From assembly GCA_947628075.1 (NCBI GenBank), contig CANQYF010000002.1, positions 1 to 43,541 on the forward strand: a DNA stretch of 43,541 nucleotides. The letters run 5' to 3'. The DNA is from an uncultured Bacilli bacterium. Lineage in GTDB: Bacteria; Bacillota_I; Bacilli_A; RF39; UBA660. Of this stretch, positions 14,526 through 23,781 are shown piece after piece. Numbering within the stretch: the first letter of the stretch is position 1; every line of letters starts with the position of its first letter. The position numbers were made by a program, and so were the translations under genes. Below the pieces are notes generated by a model. It was given only the letters and a program-made list of their open reading frames with translations. It was not told where the DNA came from and made no database searches.

Positions 14526-16469
14526 ATGAAATTAGTAAAAACATTAATTAAATTAGGTTTTTTTGGCATAATTTCCTTTATCATTTGCTATATTGGAATT
14601 AATATTTATGCCCTTATTACTCCTAAATTAAATATAACAAATAATGGAACTTATTATCTTTTTGATAATCAAGATAATTTAGTCTATCAAGGTAGCAGCA
14701 CTTCTTCTTGGGTTAATATTGAAGATATAGCTCCCAATTTAAAAAATGCCGTTATAGCCATTGAAGATCGTAAATTTTATAATCATCATGGATTTGATAT
14801 TCCAAGAATAGCGAAAGCCATGCTTAAAAATATTGAAAATGGCAGAATAGTTCAAGGGGCATCTACAATAACCCAACAATTAGTCAAAAATTTATATTTA
14901 GATTTTGATAAAACTTGGAAACGAAAAATTGAAGAAGCTTTTTTAACCATTATTGCGGAAATTCAATATGATAAAGAAGAAATACTCGAAGCCTATTTAA
15001 ATACTATTAATTATGGTAATGGGAACTATGGGGTTAGTAATGCTAGTTATTATTATTTTAATAAAGATGTAAAAGATTTGAGTTTAGAAGAAGCAATTAT
15101 GCTTGCGGGAATTCCCAAAAGTCCTAATAAATTTAATCCTGTTTCAAACAAAGAAGAAGCAATTAAAAGGTCTAAAATAGTAGCTAAAGCTCTATATGAA
15201 AATAAATATATAACAGAAGAAGAATATAATAATTTAGATTTTGAAAATTTAGCTATTTATGGAAAAAATAACGAAAATAATTTACAAATGCTTATGTATT
15301 ATCAAGATGCAGTGTATAAAGAATTAGAAACTTTAGGTATTAGTAAAAGTCTTTTAGAATCTGGGGGACTTAAAATATATACAAATTTGGATATTAAAAA
15401 ACAGACAAGTTTAGAAAAAAATATTTTAAAAAATTTTGATGGCGAAAGAGAATTACAAGTAGCAAGTATTATAGTAGACCCAGATAGTGGTAAAATTGAG
15501 GCTTTAACTGGGGGACTTGATTATGGGTTAAGCCAGTATAATCGCGCAACTGAGTCAAAAAGACAAGTTGGTTCGACTATGAAACCATTTCTTTATTATG
15601 GAGCTTTAGAAAATAATTTAGTATCATCATCAAAATTTAAAAGTGAATATACAACTTTTAATATTAATAACTTACAAACCTACGCACCAACTAATTTTAA
15701 TGATAAATATGCTAACAAAGAAATTACCATGGCAGCAGCAATTGCGTTTTCCGATAATATTTATGCCGTTAAAACAAATCTATTCTTAGGTACAAATATT
15801 TTAGTAGATACCGCTAAAAGAGCAGGAATAAATGAAGACTTAGAGCCTAATCCATCTTTAGCTTTAGGTACTGGAGAAATTAATATAATCGATTACGCTA
15901 CTGGCTATGCCACCTTAGCAAGTGGGGGATATAAAAAAGATTTATATCTTATCAGAAAAATTGAAGATGCCGATGGAAACGTTATTTTTGTCAAAAAAGA
16001 AAAAAAGAGTTTAGTTTTAAACCCTAACTATGTCTATATTTTAAATGAATTATTATCAAATACTACATCTTCTGCTTTTAGAGATTATACTACTTCAACA
16101 GCTAGAGTAATTGCTGGAAAATTAAGTCGTAAATATGCAATTAAAACCGGAACTACTTCCACTGATTATTGGACAGTTGGCTATAATAAAGATGATTTAA
16201 TGTTAGTCTGGATTGGTTATGATGACAACCGTGAATTTACCCAAAGTTATAGTTATATTCCTAAAAATATTTGGGCAGACACCATGGAAGAAATAGAAAG
16301 CGGTATGGAAAATAATTGGTATGAGACACCTAATAATGTAGTTGGTATTATCTTAGATGCTGTAACTGGGGAGCCAACTAATGATGCCAGCAGAGCCATT
16401 GTTTATTACTATTTAAAAGGTAGTGAGCCTAATATTAAAAGCGAATATTTTTATAAAAAAGAAGAATAA
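14526..16469 (+). CDS. Class A penicillin-binding protein (bifunctional)
   Basis: Peptidoglycan glycosyltransferase and DD-transpeptidase acting outside the membrane. 647 aa. An N-terminal membrane anchor (residues about 8-32) leads to a GT51 domain with catalytic Glu80 in EDRKFYNHHG and QGASTITQQLVKNLYL. The transpeptidase domain shows S350-T-M-K353 (SxxK), S409-D-N (SxN) and K540-T-G. The SD is TAGGTGG. The gene is convergent with noc: both stop codons lie in one 26-bp palindrome. Together with DUF-free short C-terminus this looks like a PBP1A-type enzyme. It proves a walled cell. It is against the replication direction, unusual for its arm. Confidence 0.95.
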   Translation: MKLVKTLIKLGFFGIISFIICYIGINIYALITPKLNITNNGTYYLFDNQDNLVYQGSSTSSWVNIEDIAPNLKNAVIAIEDRKFYNHHGFDIPRIAKAMLKNIENGRIVQGASTITQQLVKNLYLDFDKTWKRKIEEAFLTIIAEIQYDKEEILEAYLNTINYGNGNYGVSNASYYYFNKDVKDLSLEEAIMLAGIPKSPNKFNPVSNKEEAIKRSKIVAKALYENKYITEEEYNNLDFENLAIYGKNNENNLQMLMYYQDAVYKELETLGISKSLLESGGLKIYTNLDIKKQTSLEKNILKNFDGERELQVASIIVDPDSGKIEALTGGLDYGLSQYNRATESKRQVGSTMKPFLYYGALENNLVSSSKFKSEYTTFNINNLQTYAPTNFNDKYANKEITMAAAIAFSDNIYAVKTNLFLGTNILVDTAKRAGINEDLEPNPSLALGTGEINIIDYATGYATLASGGYKKDLYLIRKIEDADGNVIFVKKEKKSLVLNPNYVYILNELLSNTTSSAFRDYTTSTARVIAGKLSRKYAIKTGTTSTDYWTVGYNKDDLMLVWIGYDDNREFTQSYSYIPKNIWADTMEEIESGMENNWYETPNNVVGIILDAVTGEPTNDASRAIVYYYLKGSEPNIKSEYFYKKEE

Positions 16470-16483
16470 ATTTATTCTTCTTT
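16458..16483. terminator. Perfect palindrome shared by the ends of the PBP and noc genes
   Basis: A 26-bp perfect palindrome (core GAAGAATAAATTTATTCTTC) spans both stop codons. Because it is read from both strands, both proteins end in K-E-E. It can fold as a hairpin in either mRNA, but only a weak U run follows, so termination is possible rather than certain. Confidence 0.6.
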
Positions 16484-17545
16484 ATTAATTGTAACAATAT
16501 ATTTTACTTCTTTGTCAGTTTCTTCTTTTACTACATTAGTTGTATAATTATTATTTTTTAAATTTGTTTCTAAATTATTTAATAAATCTTCAGCTATCGC
16601 CATGTCTTTGATTTTAATAATACTTTCCCCTGGAGCAACAAAATCCAACAACTCAATTTCATTATTATCATTTAATGGAGTTTTTTCTTCTATGGTTAAT
16701 TCAGGAGCACTTGGTGTTTCCAAAGAGTTCATATTAACTTTTTCATCCTCTAAATAATTAAAAAATTTATTTGGAATTATGGTATTATTATTTTCATTAG
16801 TATTAATTATGTTTTCTTCCTCTACTTTTGCTGGTGGAATAATATCTGTTGCTGTTTCTTTAATTACATTAATATCTGGGTTTAATTCAATAATTGGAGT
16901 TTCTTGTTCTTCCACTTTTTCACCCACTTTACCCTCTTTTAATCTTCTATCTAATTCTTTAACTGTTATTCTTTCATCAATAATAGTTTTTAACCATTTA
17001 TTTTGTTCTTCCGTGTCTTCTAATTGTAATAAGCTTCTCGCATGTCTTTCTGATATTTTACCTTCCATTAAAGCATTTTGAACATCTTCAGATAATTGTA
17101 ATAGACGTAGTTTATTAGATATAGCTGATTGACTTAATCCCATCTTTTTAGCTAATTCTTCTTGTGTTAAATATCCTTTATCTAATAAAGCTTTATATGA
17201 TTTAGCTTCCTCAATTGCCGATAAATCTCTTCTTTGAATATTTTCCACGATTGCTACTTCGGCACTTTTTTTATCATCCATTGCCGTTATAATTGCCGGC
17301 ACACTCATTAGTCCTGCCATTTTTGAAGCTTTATATCTTCTTTCACCTGCAACTATTTCATATTTGTCACCAAGGCGTCTTAAAATAAGGGGTTGAATAA
17401 TCCCATGTTCTTTAATAGAAGATGCTAATTCTTTTAGTGAAGATTCTTCAAAATTAAGCCTAGGTTGAAAACGATTAGGAATTATATCTTCAATTGGTAT
17501 ATTAATAACTTGTCCACCTACGCCAGATGTATTCACTATAATCAT
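16472..17545 (-). CDS. noc: Nucleoid occlusion protein Noc (ParB family)
   Basis: DNA-binding CTPase clamp that keeps the division machinery off the nucleoid. 357 aa. ParB/Noc CTP motifs GERRYKA (67-73) and ENIQRRDL (101-108) are intact; the HTH is at about 127-150 (EELAKKMGLSQSAISNKLRLL). Of the four residues known to separate Noc from ParB specificity, three are Noc-type: Q139, K145 and R167 (in ERHAR); the fourth is Q150 instead of Lys. The C-terminal domain (about 305-357) resembles Noc, but a long acidic, Asn-rich linker of about 90 residues precedes it. The N-terminus MIIVNTSGVGG lacks the amphipathic membrane-targeting helix of B. subtilis Noc. Position after rsmG is the classical noc locus, and perfect Noc sites occur in the window. 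No parA or second parB is present. Confidence 0.85.
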   Translation of the reverse strand: MIIVNTSGVGGQVINIPIEDIIPNRFQPRLNFEESSLKELASSIKEHGIIQPLILRRLGDKYEIVAGERRYKASKMAGLMSVPAIITAMDDKKSAEVAIVENIQRRDLSAIEEAKSYKALLDKGYLTQEELAKKMGLSQSAISNKLRLLQLSEDVQNALMEGKISERHARSLLQLEDTEEQNKWLKTIIDERITVKELDRRLKEGKVGEKVEEQETPIIELNPDINVIKETATDIIPPAKVEEENIINTNENNNTIIPNKFFNYLEDEKVNMNSLETPSAPELTIEEKTPLNDNNEIELLDFVAPGESIIKIKDMAIAEDLLNNLETNLKNNNYTTNVVKEETDKEVKYIVTINKEE

Positions 17546-17574
17546 GCCCCTTTACTTCTATATTTAATTTTATC

Positions 17575-18291
17575 TTATTTACCTTTTTTTTGCAATGGCT
17601 TTTTTAATATTTTAGCATATGGTCTTAAGTCATTTAATTTTGTTTCCCCATTTTTACTTATTATTATTAAATTTCTTTCATTAGTGTTATTATGTAAAAA
17701 GAAAGTTATTATTTTTAAAACTTTAGCATGTAAAATCGTAATAGTATCTTTGGCGTCTTCTAATTCACTAGTAATACTACCTTTATAAGCAACAAATAAT
17801 CCTTTTGTTTTAACTAAAGGAAGAGAAATTTCGGCAAGTACCCGTAAATTAGCAACTGCTCTTGAAGTAACAAGATCAAATTTATTCAAATTAGTTTTAG
17901 CATAATTTTCTACTCTACTATTAATAAGTTCAACTTCAATATTAAGTTTATTTGCAAGTTCTTCTAAAAATTTTATTTTTTTATTATTAGAATCAAGCAA
18001 AGTAACCCTTATATGAGGAAAAAATATTTTAATAACCATTCCTGGAAAACCAGCACCAGTACCTATATCTAATAAATTTTCTATTTCATTTAAATTAACT
18101 TCTTTAACTATTGTTAAAGAATCATAAAAATGCTTTAAATAAATATCTTCATCATTAGTTATAGCAGTTAAATTAGTATGACTATTATATTCATATAAAA
18201 AATTTTTATAGATTTCTAATTTTTCTAACATATCATCTGTTATATTAACATTTAATTTTTTTACTTCTTCTATAAATTCACTTTTATTCAT
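17575..18291 (-). CDS. rsmG: 16S rRNA (guanine527-N7)-methyltransferase
   Basis: Methylates G527 of 16S rRNA using SAM. 238 aa, usual length. It has the SAM motif NLLDIGTGAGFPGMVIKI (about 66-83), LLDSNNKKIKFLEEL and VTSRAVANLRVLAE. The start overlaps the end of mnmG by 8 nt. Same order as B. subtilis (mnmE-mnmG-rsmG-noc). Confidence 0.97.
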   Translation of the reverse strand: MNKSEFIEEVKKLNVNITDDMLEKLEIYKNFLYEYNSHTNLTAITNDEDIYLKHFYDSLTIVKEVNLNEIENLLDIGTGAGFPGMVIKIFFPHIRVTLLDSNNKKIKFLEELANKLNIEVELINSRVENYAKTNLNKFDLVTSRAVANLRVLAEISLPLVKTKGLFVAYKGSITSELEDAKDTITILHAKVLKIITFFLHNNTNERNLIIISKNGETKLNDLRPYAKILKKPLQKKGK

Positions 18292-20146
18292 TTTTACTAT
18301 ATTCTTTCTTTAAATAAACTGCTAAAATAGCAATATCTGATGGATTAACGCCACTTATTCTTGAAGCCTGGGCAATTGTTCTAGGTCTAACCTTATCTAA
18401 TTTTTGTTTGGCTTCACTAGCTAAATTTTTAATTTTTTGATAATCAATATCATCCGGAATTTGCTTTTCTTCAATTTTTTGTAATTTTTCAGCTTCTTTA
18501 TAAGCTTTTTCAATGTAACCAATATATTTAAAATTAATTTCGACTTGATATTTGACTTCTAAATCATAGTTAAATTCATGAAAATTATTTAAAAAATCCA
18601 TGGTTATTTCTGGTCTTTTTAAAGCTTCGGCATAAGTTATATTTTGTCTTGGAATATCTATATTATGATTTTTAAAAACTTCTTTTACTTGTTCATTTAA
18701 TACAAGTTTAGTATTTTTTAATTCTTCCGTAAGTTTTTGAATATTTAGACGTTTTTCCTCTAATTTATGATATTGTTCTTTAGTAATTGTTCCAATTTTA
18801 TATGCAATATCTCTTAATCTTAAATCAGCATTATCATGTCTTAAAATTAAACGAAATTCGGCTCTACTGGTAAGCATTCTATAAGGGTCAGTTATTCCTT
18901 TAGTTACTAAATCATCAATTAAAACACCAATATAGGCTTCATCTCTTCTTAATACCAAAGATTCTTTATTTTGTAATTTTAAACTAGCATTAATACCAGC
19001 AATTAAACCTTGTCCTGCAGCTTCTTCATAACCACTTGTCCCATTTATTTGACCAGCAGTAAAAAGACCTGCAATTAATTTATTTTCTAAACTAGGTTTT
19101 ATTTGTAAAGGGTCAATGGCATCATATTCAATAGCATAAGCATATTTAGTTATAATAGCATTTTCTAATCCTTTTAAAGTATGGACCATTTCCTCTTGAA
19201 CATACTTAGGCATGCTTGTCGAAAACCCTTGTAAATACCATTCATCATAATAAATACTTTCTGGTTCTAAAAATAATTGATGGCGCTCTTTATCAGCAAA
19301 CCTTACTATTTTATCTTCAATTGATGGACAATATCTTGGTCCAACTCCAGTCGCATATCCACCATACATTGCTGATTCTTTTAAGTGTTTTTTAATTATT
19401 TCATGCGTTAATTCGTTGGTGTATACCAAATAACATTTTTGTTGATCATTTAATTTATATTGTGGTTTTATATCATGACTAAATGTCCAATATGTATTAT
19501 CACCAATTTCTTCATGCATCTTACTAAAATCGATTGATTCTTTTTTGATTCTTGGCGGTGTTCCGGTTTTTAAACGAATAATATTAAGTCCTAATTTTTT
19601 TAAATTATTACTTAAATAATTACTTCGATCTTCCCCATGAGGACCACTTGGAGTATTTTCTGAACCTATTAAAATATTAGCGTTTGTATATGTTCCTGTC
19701 GTTAAAATTACAGTTTTTCCCTCTATCCTTTTACCATTATCTAAGATAACACCCTTAACTATATTATTTTCCACAATTATATCTTCTACTTTAGCTTCTT
19801 CGATAGTTAAATTTTTATTTTTTTCTAAAAATTCTAACATTTTTTTGGGATATACTTTTTTATCAGCTTGAGCTCTTAAACTTCTTACTGCCGGTCCTTT
19901 TGAATTATTTAACATCTTAATTTGAAAATGTGATAAATCTGTAACAATTCCCATAAGTCCCCCTAAAGCATCTATTTCGCGCACTATAATTCCTTTAGCG
20001 GTTCCCCCAATCGAGGGATTACATGGCATATCAGCAATATTATTTTTATTCATAGTTAAAAGAAGGGTTTTCATACCCATTTTTGCTGCAATATTGGCTG
20101 CTTCACAACCAGCGTGTCCTCCTCCTACTACTATAATATCATACAT
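18284..20146 (-). CDS. mnmG: tRNA uridine-5-carboxymethylaminomethyl modification enzyme MnmG
   Basis: FAD-dependent partner of MnmE in making the cmnm5U34 wobble modification. 620 aa, normal. It shows the FAD dinucleotide-binding motif VVGGGHAGCEAA (residues 6-17), the MnmG signature GPRYCPSIEDKIVRF and TSGYEEAAGQGLIAG. The C-terminal helical MnmE-binding domain is complete. It lies 7 nt after mnmE in the same transcript. Confidence 0.98.
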   Translation of the reverse strand: MYDIIVVGGGHAGCEAANIAAKMGMKTLLLTMNKNNIADMPCNPSIGGTAKGIIVREIDALGGLMGIVTDLSHFQIKMLNNSKGPAVRSLRAQADKKVYPKKMLEFLEKNKNLTIEEAKVEDIIVENNIVKGVILDNGKRIEGKTVILTTGTYTNANILIGSENTPSGPHGEDRSNYLSNNLKKLGLNIIRLKTGTPPRIKKESIDFSKMHEEIGDNTYWTFSHDIKPQYKLNDQQKCYLVYTNELTHEIIKKHLKESAMYGGYATGVGPRYCPSIEDKIVRFADKERHQLFLEPESIYYDEWYLQGFSTSMPKYVQEEMVHTLKGLENAIITKYAYAIEYDAIDPLQIKPSLENKLIAGLFTAGQINGTSGYEEAAGQGLIAGINASLKLQNKESLVLRRDEAYIGVLIDDLVTKGITDPYRMLTSRAEFRLILRHDNADLRLRDIAYKIGTITKEQYHKLEEKRLNIQKLTEELKNTKLVLNEQVKEVFKNHNIDIPRQNITYAEALKRPEITMDFLNNFHEFNYDLEVKYQVEINFKYIGYIEKAYKEAEKLQKIEEKQIPDDIDYQKIKNLASEAKQKLDKVRPRTIAQASRISGVNPSDIAILAVYLKKEYSKNE

Positions 20147-20153
20147 ATTTATC

Positions 20154-21497
20154 CTACTTTCCTAAACAGAAATTACTAAATAAAGTATCTATTAATTCAT
20201 CACGATATACTTCTCCCGTAATTTCTCCTAAATAATTCCAAGCATTAGTAATATCAATTTCAATCATATCAATAGGAATATCACCATTTAAATTATTAAT
20301 TGCATTATTAATACTAGTTAATGCTTTTTTTAGTAAATCTATTTGTCTTACATTAGAAAGATAAGTCAAATCTTTATTATTTATTTTATCAAGTTCTAAT
20401 AACTTAATAATGGCATTTTTTAAAGATGATAAACCATTATTATTTATTGTATTTCCTATAATATAATCTTTTTTAATATTTAATTTGTTATCTAAATCAG
20501 ACTTATTAACAAATATTATTCTTTTTTCTTTGGCAACACTATTAATTAAATTTTCTTCGTAACTTGTTATTCTTTCATTATTATTTAAAACAATAATCAC
20601 AACATCGGCATCTTTAATAACCTTTTTACTTTTTTCAACTCCGATTTTTTCAACAACATCTTCCGTTTCCCTAATTCCAGCAGTATCGATAAAATTGATT
20701 AAAAAGCCATTATAAGTTATGCTACCCTCAACTATATCTCTAGTAGTACCTGCAATATTGGTAACAATTGCTTTATCTTCTTCTAATAAGGCATTTAAAA
20801 TACTACTTTTTCCAACATTTGGTTTGCCGACAATGGCAATATTAATGCCATCTTTAATTAATTTACCGTTTTTGGAATCTTTTAACATAATCTCTAAATT
20901 TTCTTTTACTTTTAAAAGTTTAGGCATCAAGTTATCTTTCGTAATTATTTCAATATCTTCATATTCAGGATAATCTATATTTACTTCAATATTTGCCATA
21001 ACATCTACTATTTCTTTTCGCATAGCTTTTATTTTCGTTAAAAGGGCTCCACTTAAATTATTTAAAGCTAGTATTCTTGCATTATCAGTTTTCGCATTAA
21101 TCAAATCATTAACAGATTCAGCTTCAGTTAAATCTAATCGACCATTTAAAAAAGCTCTTTTCGTAAATTCTCCTGGTTCGGCTAAACGACAACCATTTTC
21201 CAAAAGCAATTCAAGTATTTTACTCGTGGTATTTACGCCACCATGACTATTAATTTCAACAATATCTTCTTTAGTATAAGTTTTAGGAGCAAGCATAACA
21301 CTAACTAAAACTTCATCAATTTTTTCATCTTTATTATAAATAAAACCATAGTGAATAGTATGACTTTTAACCGTTTTTAAATCTTTACCATGAAAAAGAT
21401 TTGCCACTATGTTTATGGCATCTTTACCACTTACTCTTATGATAGAAATAGCTCCAATACCTGAAGATGTCGCAATAGCGCATATAGTATCTTCCAT
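20154..21497 (-). CDS. mnmE: tRNA modification GTPase MnmE
   Basis: Homodimeric GTPase acting with MnmG on tRNA wobble uridine. 447 aa from ATG 21497, chosen for AAAGGAG 7 nt upstream. It has an N-terminal folate-binding TrmE domain (about 1-118), a helical domain, and an inserted G domain: GKPNVGKSS (G1), TTRDIVEG (G2), DTAGIRET (G3), NKSD (G4). The C-terminus FCLGK carries the catalytic-type Cys conserved in MnmE. First gene of the mnmE-mnmG-rsmG-noc unit, after a terminator that follows jag. Confidence 0.98.
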   Translation of the reverse strand: MEDTICAIATSSGIGAISIIRVSGKDAINIVANLFHGKDLKTVKSHTIHYGFIYNKDEKIDEVLVSVMLAPKTYTKEDIVEINSHGGVNTTSKILELLLENGCRLAEPGEFTKRAFLNGRLDLTEAESVNDLINAKTDNARILALNNLSGALLTKIKAMRKEIVDVMANIEVNIDYPEYEDIEIITKDNLMPKLLKVKENLEIMLKDSKNGKLIKDGINIAIVGKPNVGKSSILNALLEEDKAIVTNIAGTTRDIVEGSITYNGFLINFIDTAGIRETEDVVEKIGVEKSKKVIKDADVVIIVLNNNERITSYEENLINSVAKEKRIIFVNKSDLDNKLNIKKDYIIGNTINNNGLSSLKNAIIKLLELDKINNKDLTYLSNVRQIDLLKKALTSINNAINNLNGDIPIDMIEIDITNAWNYLGEITGEVYRDELIDTLFSNFCLGK

Positions 21498-21550
21498 ATA
21501 CTTACTCCTTTCGCACACTTATATTAGCACAAATATGCTTTTTTTGCATT

Positions 21551-21574
21551 AAAAAACTTGGCTAATCCAAGTTT
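21551..21574 (-). terminator. Intrinsic terminator after jag
   Basis: Minus strand hairpin with an 8-bp stem (AAACTTGG/CCAAGTTT) and 5-nt loop followed by T. It overlaps the jag stop codon and separates the rpmH-rnpA-yidC-jag unit from mnmE. An extended -10 (TGC-TAATAT) about 40 nt downstream could start mnmE. Confidence 0.75.
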
Positions 21575-22181
21575 ATTCCGGTTTAATAATAACATGTCTA
21601 TTTGGTTCTTCCCCAATACTTTCAGTCGTTACTCCTTTAAAATCAGTTAGTATATTATGAACAATTCTCCTGTCATAAGCATTCATATTTTCTAAATGAG
21701 CTTCTACTTTTGTTTTATAAACATCTCTTGCCACATTTTTAGCTAATCTTTCTAGACGTTGTTGTTGTTTTTCGCGATAATTTTCCACATCTAAACAGAT
21801 ATATACTCTTAAGTTAAAATCTGTATTTATTTTTTGCTTTACAATTGTTTCTAAAGCCTTTAAAGTATTACCACCTTTACCAATTAAAACTGGGTTATTT
21901 GAAGAATATATTTTAATATAAATGGTATCTTCTCTAAGCTTGGTCTCAAAATTACAAGTAAGTCCCATATTCGTTAACAATTCTTCTATGTATTCCTTTA
22001 TATATTCTATAAGGTCTTTTTTTAAAAATGCTTTTACTTCAATTGAAGAATTTTTATTAAATAATCCACTCTTTTTTTCACAATATTTGTAATAAAAATC
22101 TTCTTTTGTAATATTTAATTCATTACAAATACTTTCTAAAATAGTTTCTAAATCTTTTCCTTCTTTAATTATTGTTTCCAT
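21573..22181 (-). CDS. jag: RNA-binding protein Jag/KhpB (Jag-N, KH, R3H)
   Basis: RNA-binding protein linked to cell elongation and division in Firmicutes (KhpB/EloR). 202 aa. It contains a Jag-N domain (residues about 1-55), a KH domain with GKGGNTL (about 97-103) and an R3H domain ending RRIVHNIL...TESIGEEPNRHVII. The start overlaps the end of yidC by 17 nt, the conserved yidC-jag arrangement. Confidence 0.95.
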   Translation of the reverse strand: METIIKEGKDLETILESICNELNITKEDFYYKYCEKKSGLFNKNSSIEVKAFLKKDLIEYIKEYIEELLTNMGLTCNFETKLREDTIYIKIYSSNNPVLIGKGGNTLKALETIVKQKINTDFNLRVYICLDVENYREKQQQRLERLAKNVARDVYKTKVEAHLENMNAYDRRIVHNILTDFKGVTTESIGEEPNRHVIIKPE

Positions 22182-23205
22182 ACTTCAGACTCCTTTTAAC
22201 TTCTAACTTATCTTTTATTTTATCTTTTTTATTTTTGTTTGGTTTATCTTTTTTATCATCCGACAATTTTTTAAATATAAATGTTTGAATGGCGATAAAA
22301 GCATAAGTTATAATCCAGTATAGTGCTAAAGCTGTTGATAATGAAAATGATGTTACAACGATTAAAATAACCATAATATTAGTCATCATATTCATTTGTC
22401 TTTTCATATCAGGAGTTTGATTCATGGCTCCCGTGGATTTCATAGAATACTTAAATGAAAAATAAGTTGATCCCGCAATTAAAAGAATAAGAATGATATA
22501 CCAATAATTACCTTGCGATAGTCCGACATAAGGAGTCATACCTAAGTTAAATCCTAATAATTTATCTTCAAAAATGGCTGGTACTCTATTTAATGCTTGT
22601 AAAAAGGCAAAGAATATTGGCAATTGTAAAAATGCTACTAAACAGCCACTCATTGGTTTAACATCATATTTTTTATAAATAGCCATCATTTCTTGACTTT
22701 TCATCATCATTGAATCACGATCATCACGACCACGATATTTAAATTCCAGTTTTTCCATTTCTTTTTGAACTTTTTGCATATTTTTACTTTGTTTATGAGT
22801 ACGATAAGAAAAAGGTAATAAAATTAAACGAATTAGTAAACCAATAATTATAACTGATATACCCAAATTCTTAACAACACTACCTAATTTTAAGATTAAA
22901 TAAGCTAAAGGCTTAACAAATAATAATTCCCAAAGACCAGAAGCTTTATTAGAATTTAATTTAAACTCGCTACAAAATGGTAGTTTATTAAATGGTATTT
23001 TTAATTCATCACTATAATTAGCATAAATGTTATATAAATTTGAATTTTCACTTGGTTTACATAATATATTATTAGGTAAATTTTGACCAGTTTCTTTATA
23101 ACTAACTATTTGATTTTTATCATCCTTAATATAATCATTAGTACCACACCCACTTGTTAATAAAATCATCCCTATTAATAATACTACTAATAATTTATTT
23201 TTCAT
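22165..23205 (-). CDS. yidC: Membrane protein insertase YidC (lipoprotein form)
   Basis: Inserts and folds inner-membrane proteins, with or without SecYEG. 346 aa. A lipoprotein signal with lipobox LTSGC (Cys at residue 20), as in Gram-positive SpoIIIJ/YqjG, is followed by five membrane helices. The conserved core includes SVIIIGLLIRLILLPFSYRTHKQ, with the Arg (residue about 126) in the hydrophilic groove, and KPMSGCLVAFLQLPIFFAFLQALNRVP. The C-terminus is Lys-rich, fitting ribosome binding. It overlaps rnpA by 11 nt. Confidence 0.96.
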   Translation of the reverse strand: MKNKLLVVLLIGMILLTSGCGTNDYIKDDKNQIVSYKETGQNLPNNILCKPSENSNLYNIYANYSDELKIPFNKLPFCSEFKLNSNKASGLWELLFVKPLAYLILKLGSVVKNLGISVIIIGLLIRLILLPFSYRTHKQSKNMQKVQKEMEKLEFKYRGRDDRDSMMMKSQEMMAIYKKYDVKPMSGCLVAFLQLPIFFAFLQALNRVPAIFEDKLLGFNLGMTPYVGLSQGNYWYIILILLIAGSTYFSFKYSMKSTGAMNQTPDMKRQMNMMTNIMVILIVVTSFSLSTALALYWIITYAFIAIQTFIFKKLSDDKKDKPNKNKKDKIKDKLEVKRSLKYGNNN

Positions 23206-23533
23206 ATGAAGCTCCTTTATTTAATAAATTAATCAATTCTAATTCCATCTTTTCATAAGATAAATTTAATATTTCTTTCTTACATATTATAATATAATTA
23301 TGAAATTTTGGAAATATATTTATGTTATTATCAATAATATTTCTGATTTGTCTTTTAATTTTATTTCTTATAACTGCATTGCCTATTTTTTTACCAACAG
23401 CAATGCCATAATTATTTTTAATAAAATCTTTTTTGGAAAAACAAATTACATAATATTTATTGCTAATTCTTTTACCGTTATTATAAACATCATTAAATAA
23501 AATTTTTGATTTTAAAATATCTCTTTTTTTCAT
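23195..23533 (-). CDS. rnpA: Ribonuclease P protein component
   Basis: Protein subunit that helps the RNase P ribozyme mature tRNA 5' ends. 112 aa, normal. The RNR motif is KIGNAVIRNKIKRQIRNI (about 45-62). The start ATG 23533 has no SD: upstream is T-rich and belongs to a terminator-like hairpin at the end of rpmH, so expression is probably low and coupled to rpmH. Confidence 0.95.
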   Translation of the reverse strand: MKKRDILKSKILFNDVYNNGKRISNKYYVICFSKKDFIKNNYGIAVGKKIGNAVIRNKIKRQIRNIIDNNINIFPKFHNYIIICKKEILNLSYEKMELELINLLNKGASYEK

Positions 23534-23540
23534 ATTAGTT

Positions 23541-23579
23541 AAAAAAACACGTAAGAAATTACTTTGTTAATTCCTTACG
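23541..23579 (-). terminator. Terminator-like hairpin between rpmH and rnpA
   Basis: An 11-bp stem (arms 23550-23560 and 23569-23579, one G-U pair, 8-nt loop) is followed on the minus strand by TG-T7. One arm lies inside the last rpmH codons, and the T run abuts the rnpA start. It would attenuate rnpA-yidC-jag relative to abundant L34. Confidence 0.7.
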
Positions 23580-23681
23580 ACCTTTTCTACGACGATTATT
23601 AATTATCTTTGTTCCTTTTCTAGCAAAGAAACCATGCTTTTTAGCTTTTTTTCGATTGTTTGGTTGATAAGTTCTTTTCAT
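23559..23681 (-). CDS. rpmH: 50S ribosomal protein L34 (short)
   Basis: Small basic large-subunit protein. The frame reads MKRTYQPNNRKKAKKHGF then FARKGTKIINNRRRKGRK and ends in KELTK: 40 aa, about four residues shorter than the usual 44, lost in the loop before RRRxKGRK. AGAGGTGG is the SD, 8 nt before ATG 23681. It stands directly left of oriC, as in nearly all Firmicutes, and heads rpmH-rnpA-yidC-jag. Confidence 0.95.
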   Translation of the reverse strand: MKRTYQPNNRKKAKKHGFFARKGTKIINNRRRKGRKELTK

Positions 23682-23715
23682 AATGATTCCACCTCTTTCT
23701 TCAGTAAGCGCTATT

Positions 23716-23745
23716 ATTATAATATTATTATATTAGAAATGTCAA
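23716..23745 (-). promoter_or_regulatory. Promoter of rpmH
   Basis: Minus strand -35 TTGACA (23740-23745), 18-bp spacer, -10 TATAAT (23716-23721), upstream of rpmH and divergent from dnaA. Confidence 0.75.
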
Positions 23746-23781
23746 GAAATAACATATCTAACAATAATTAACAAAACATTA

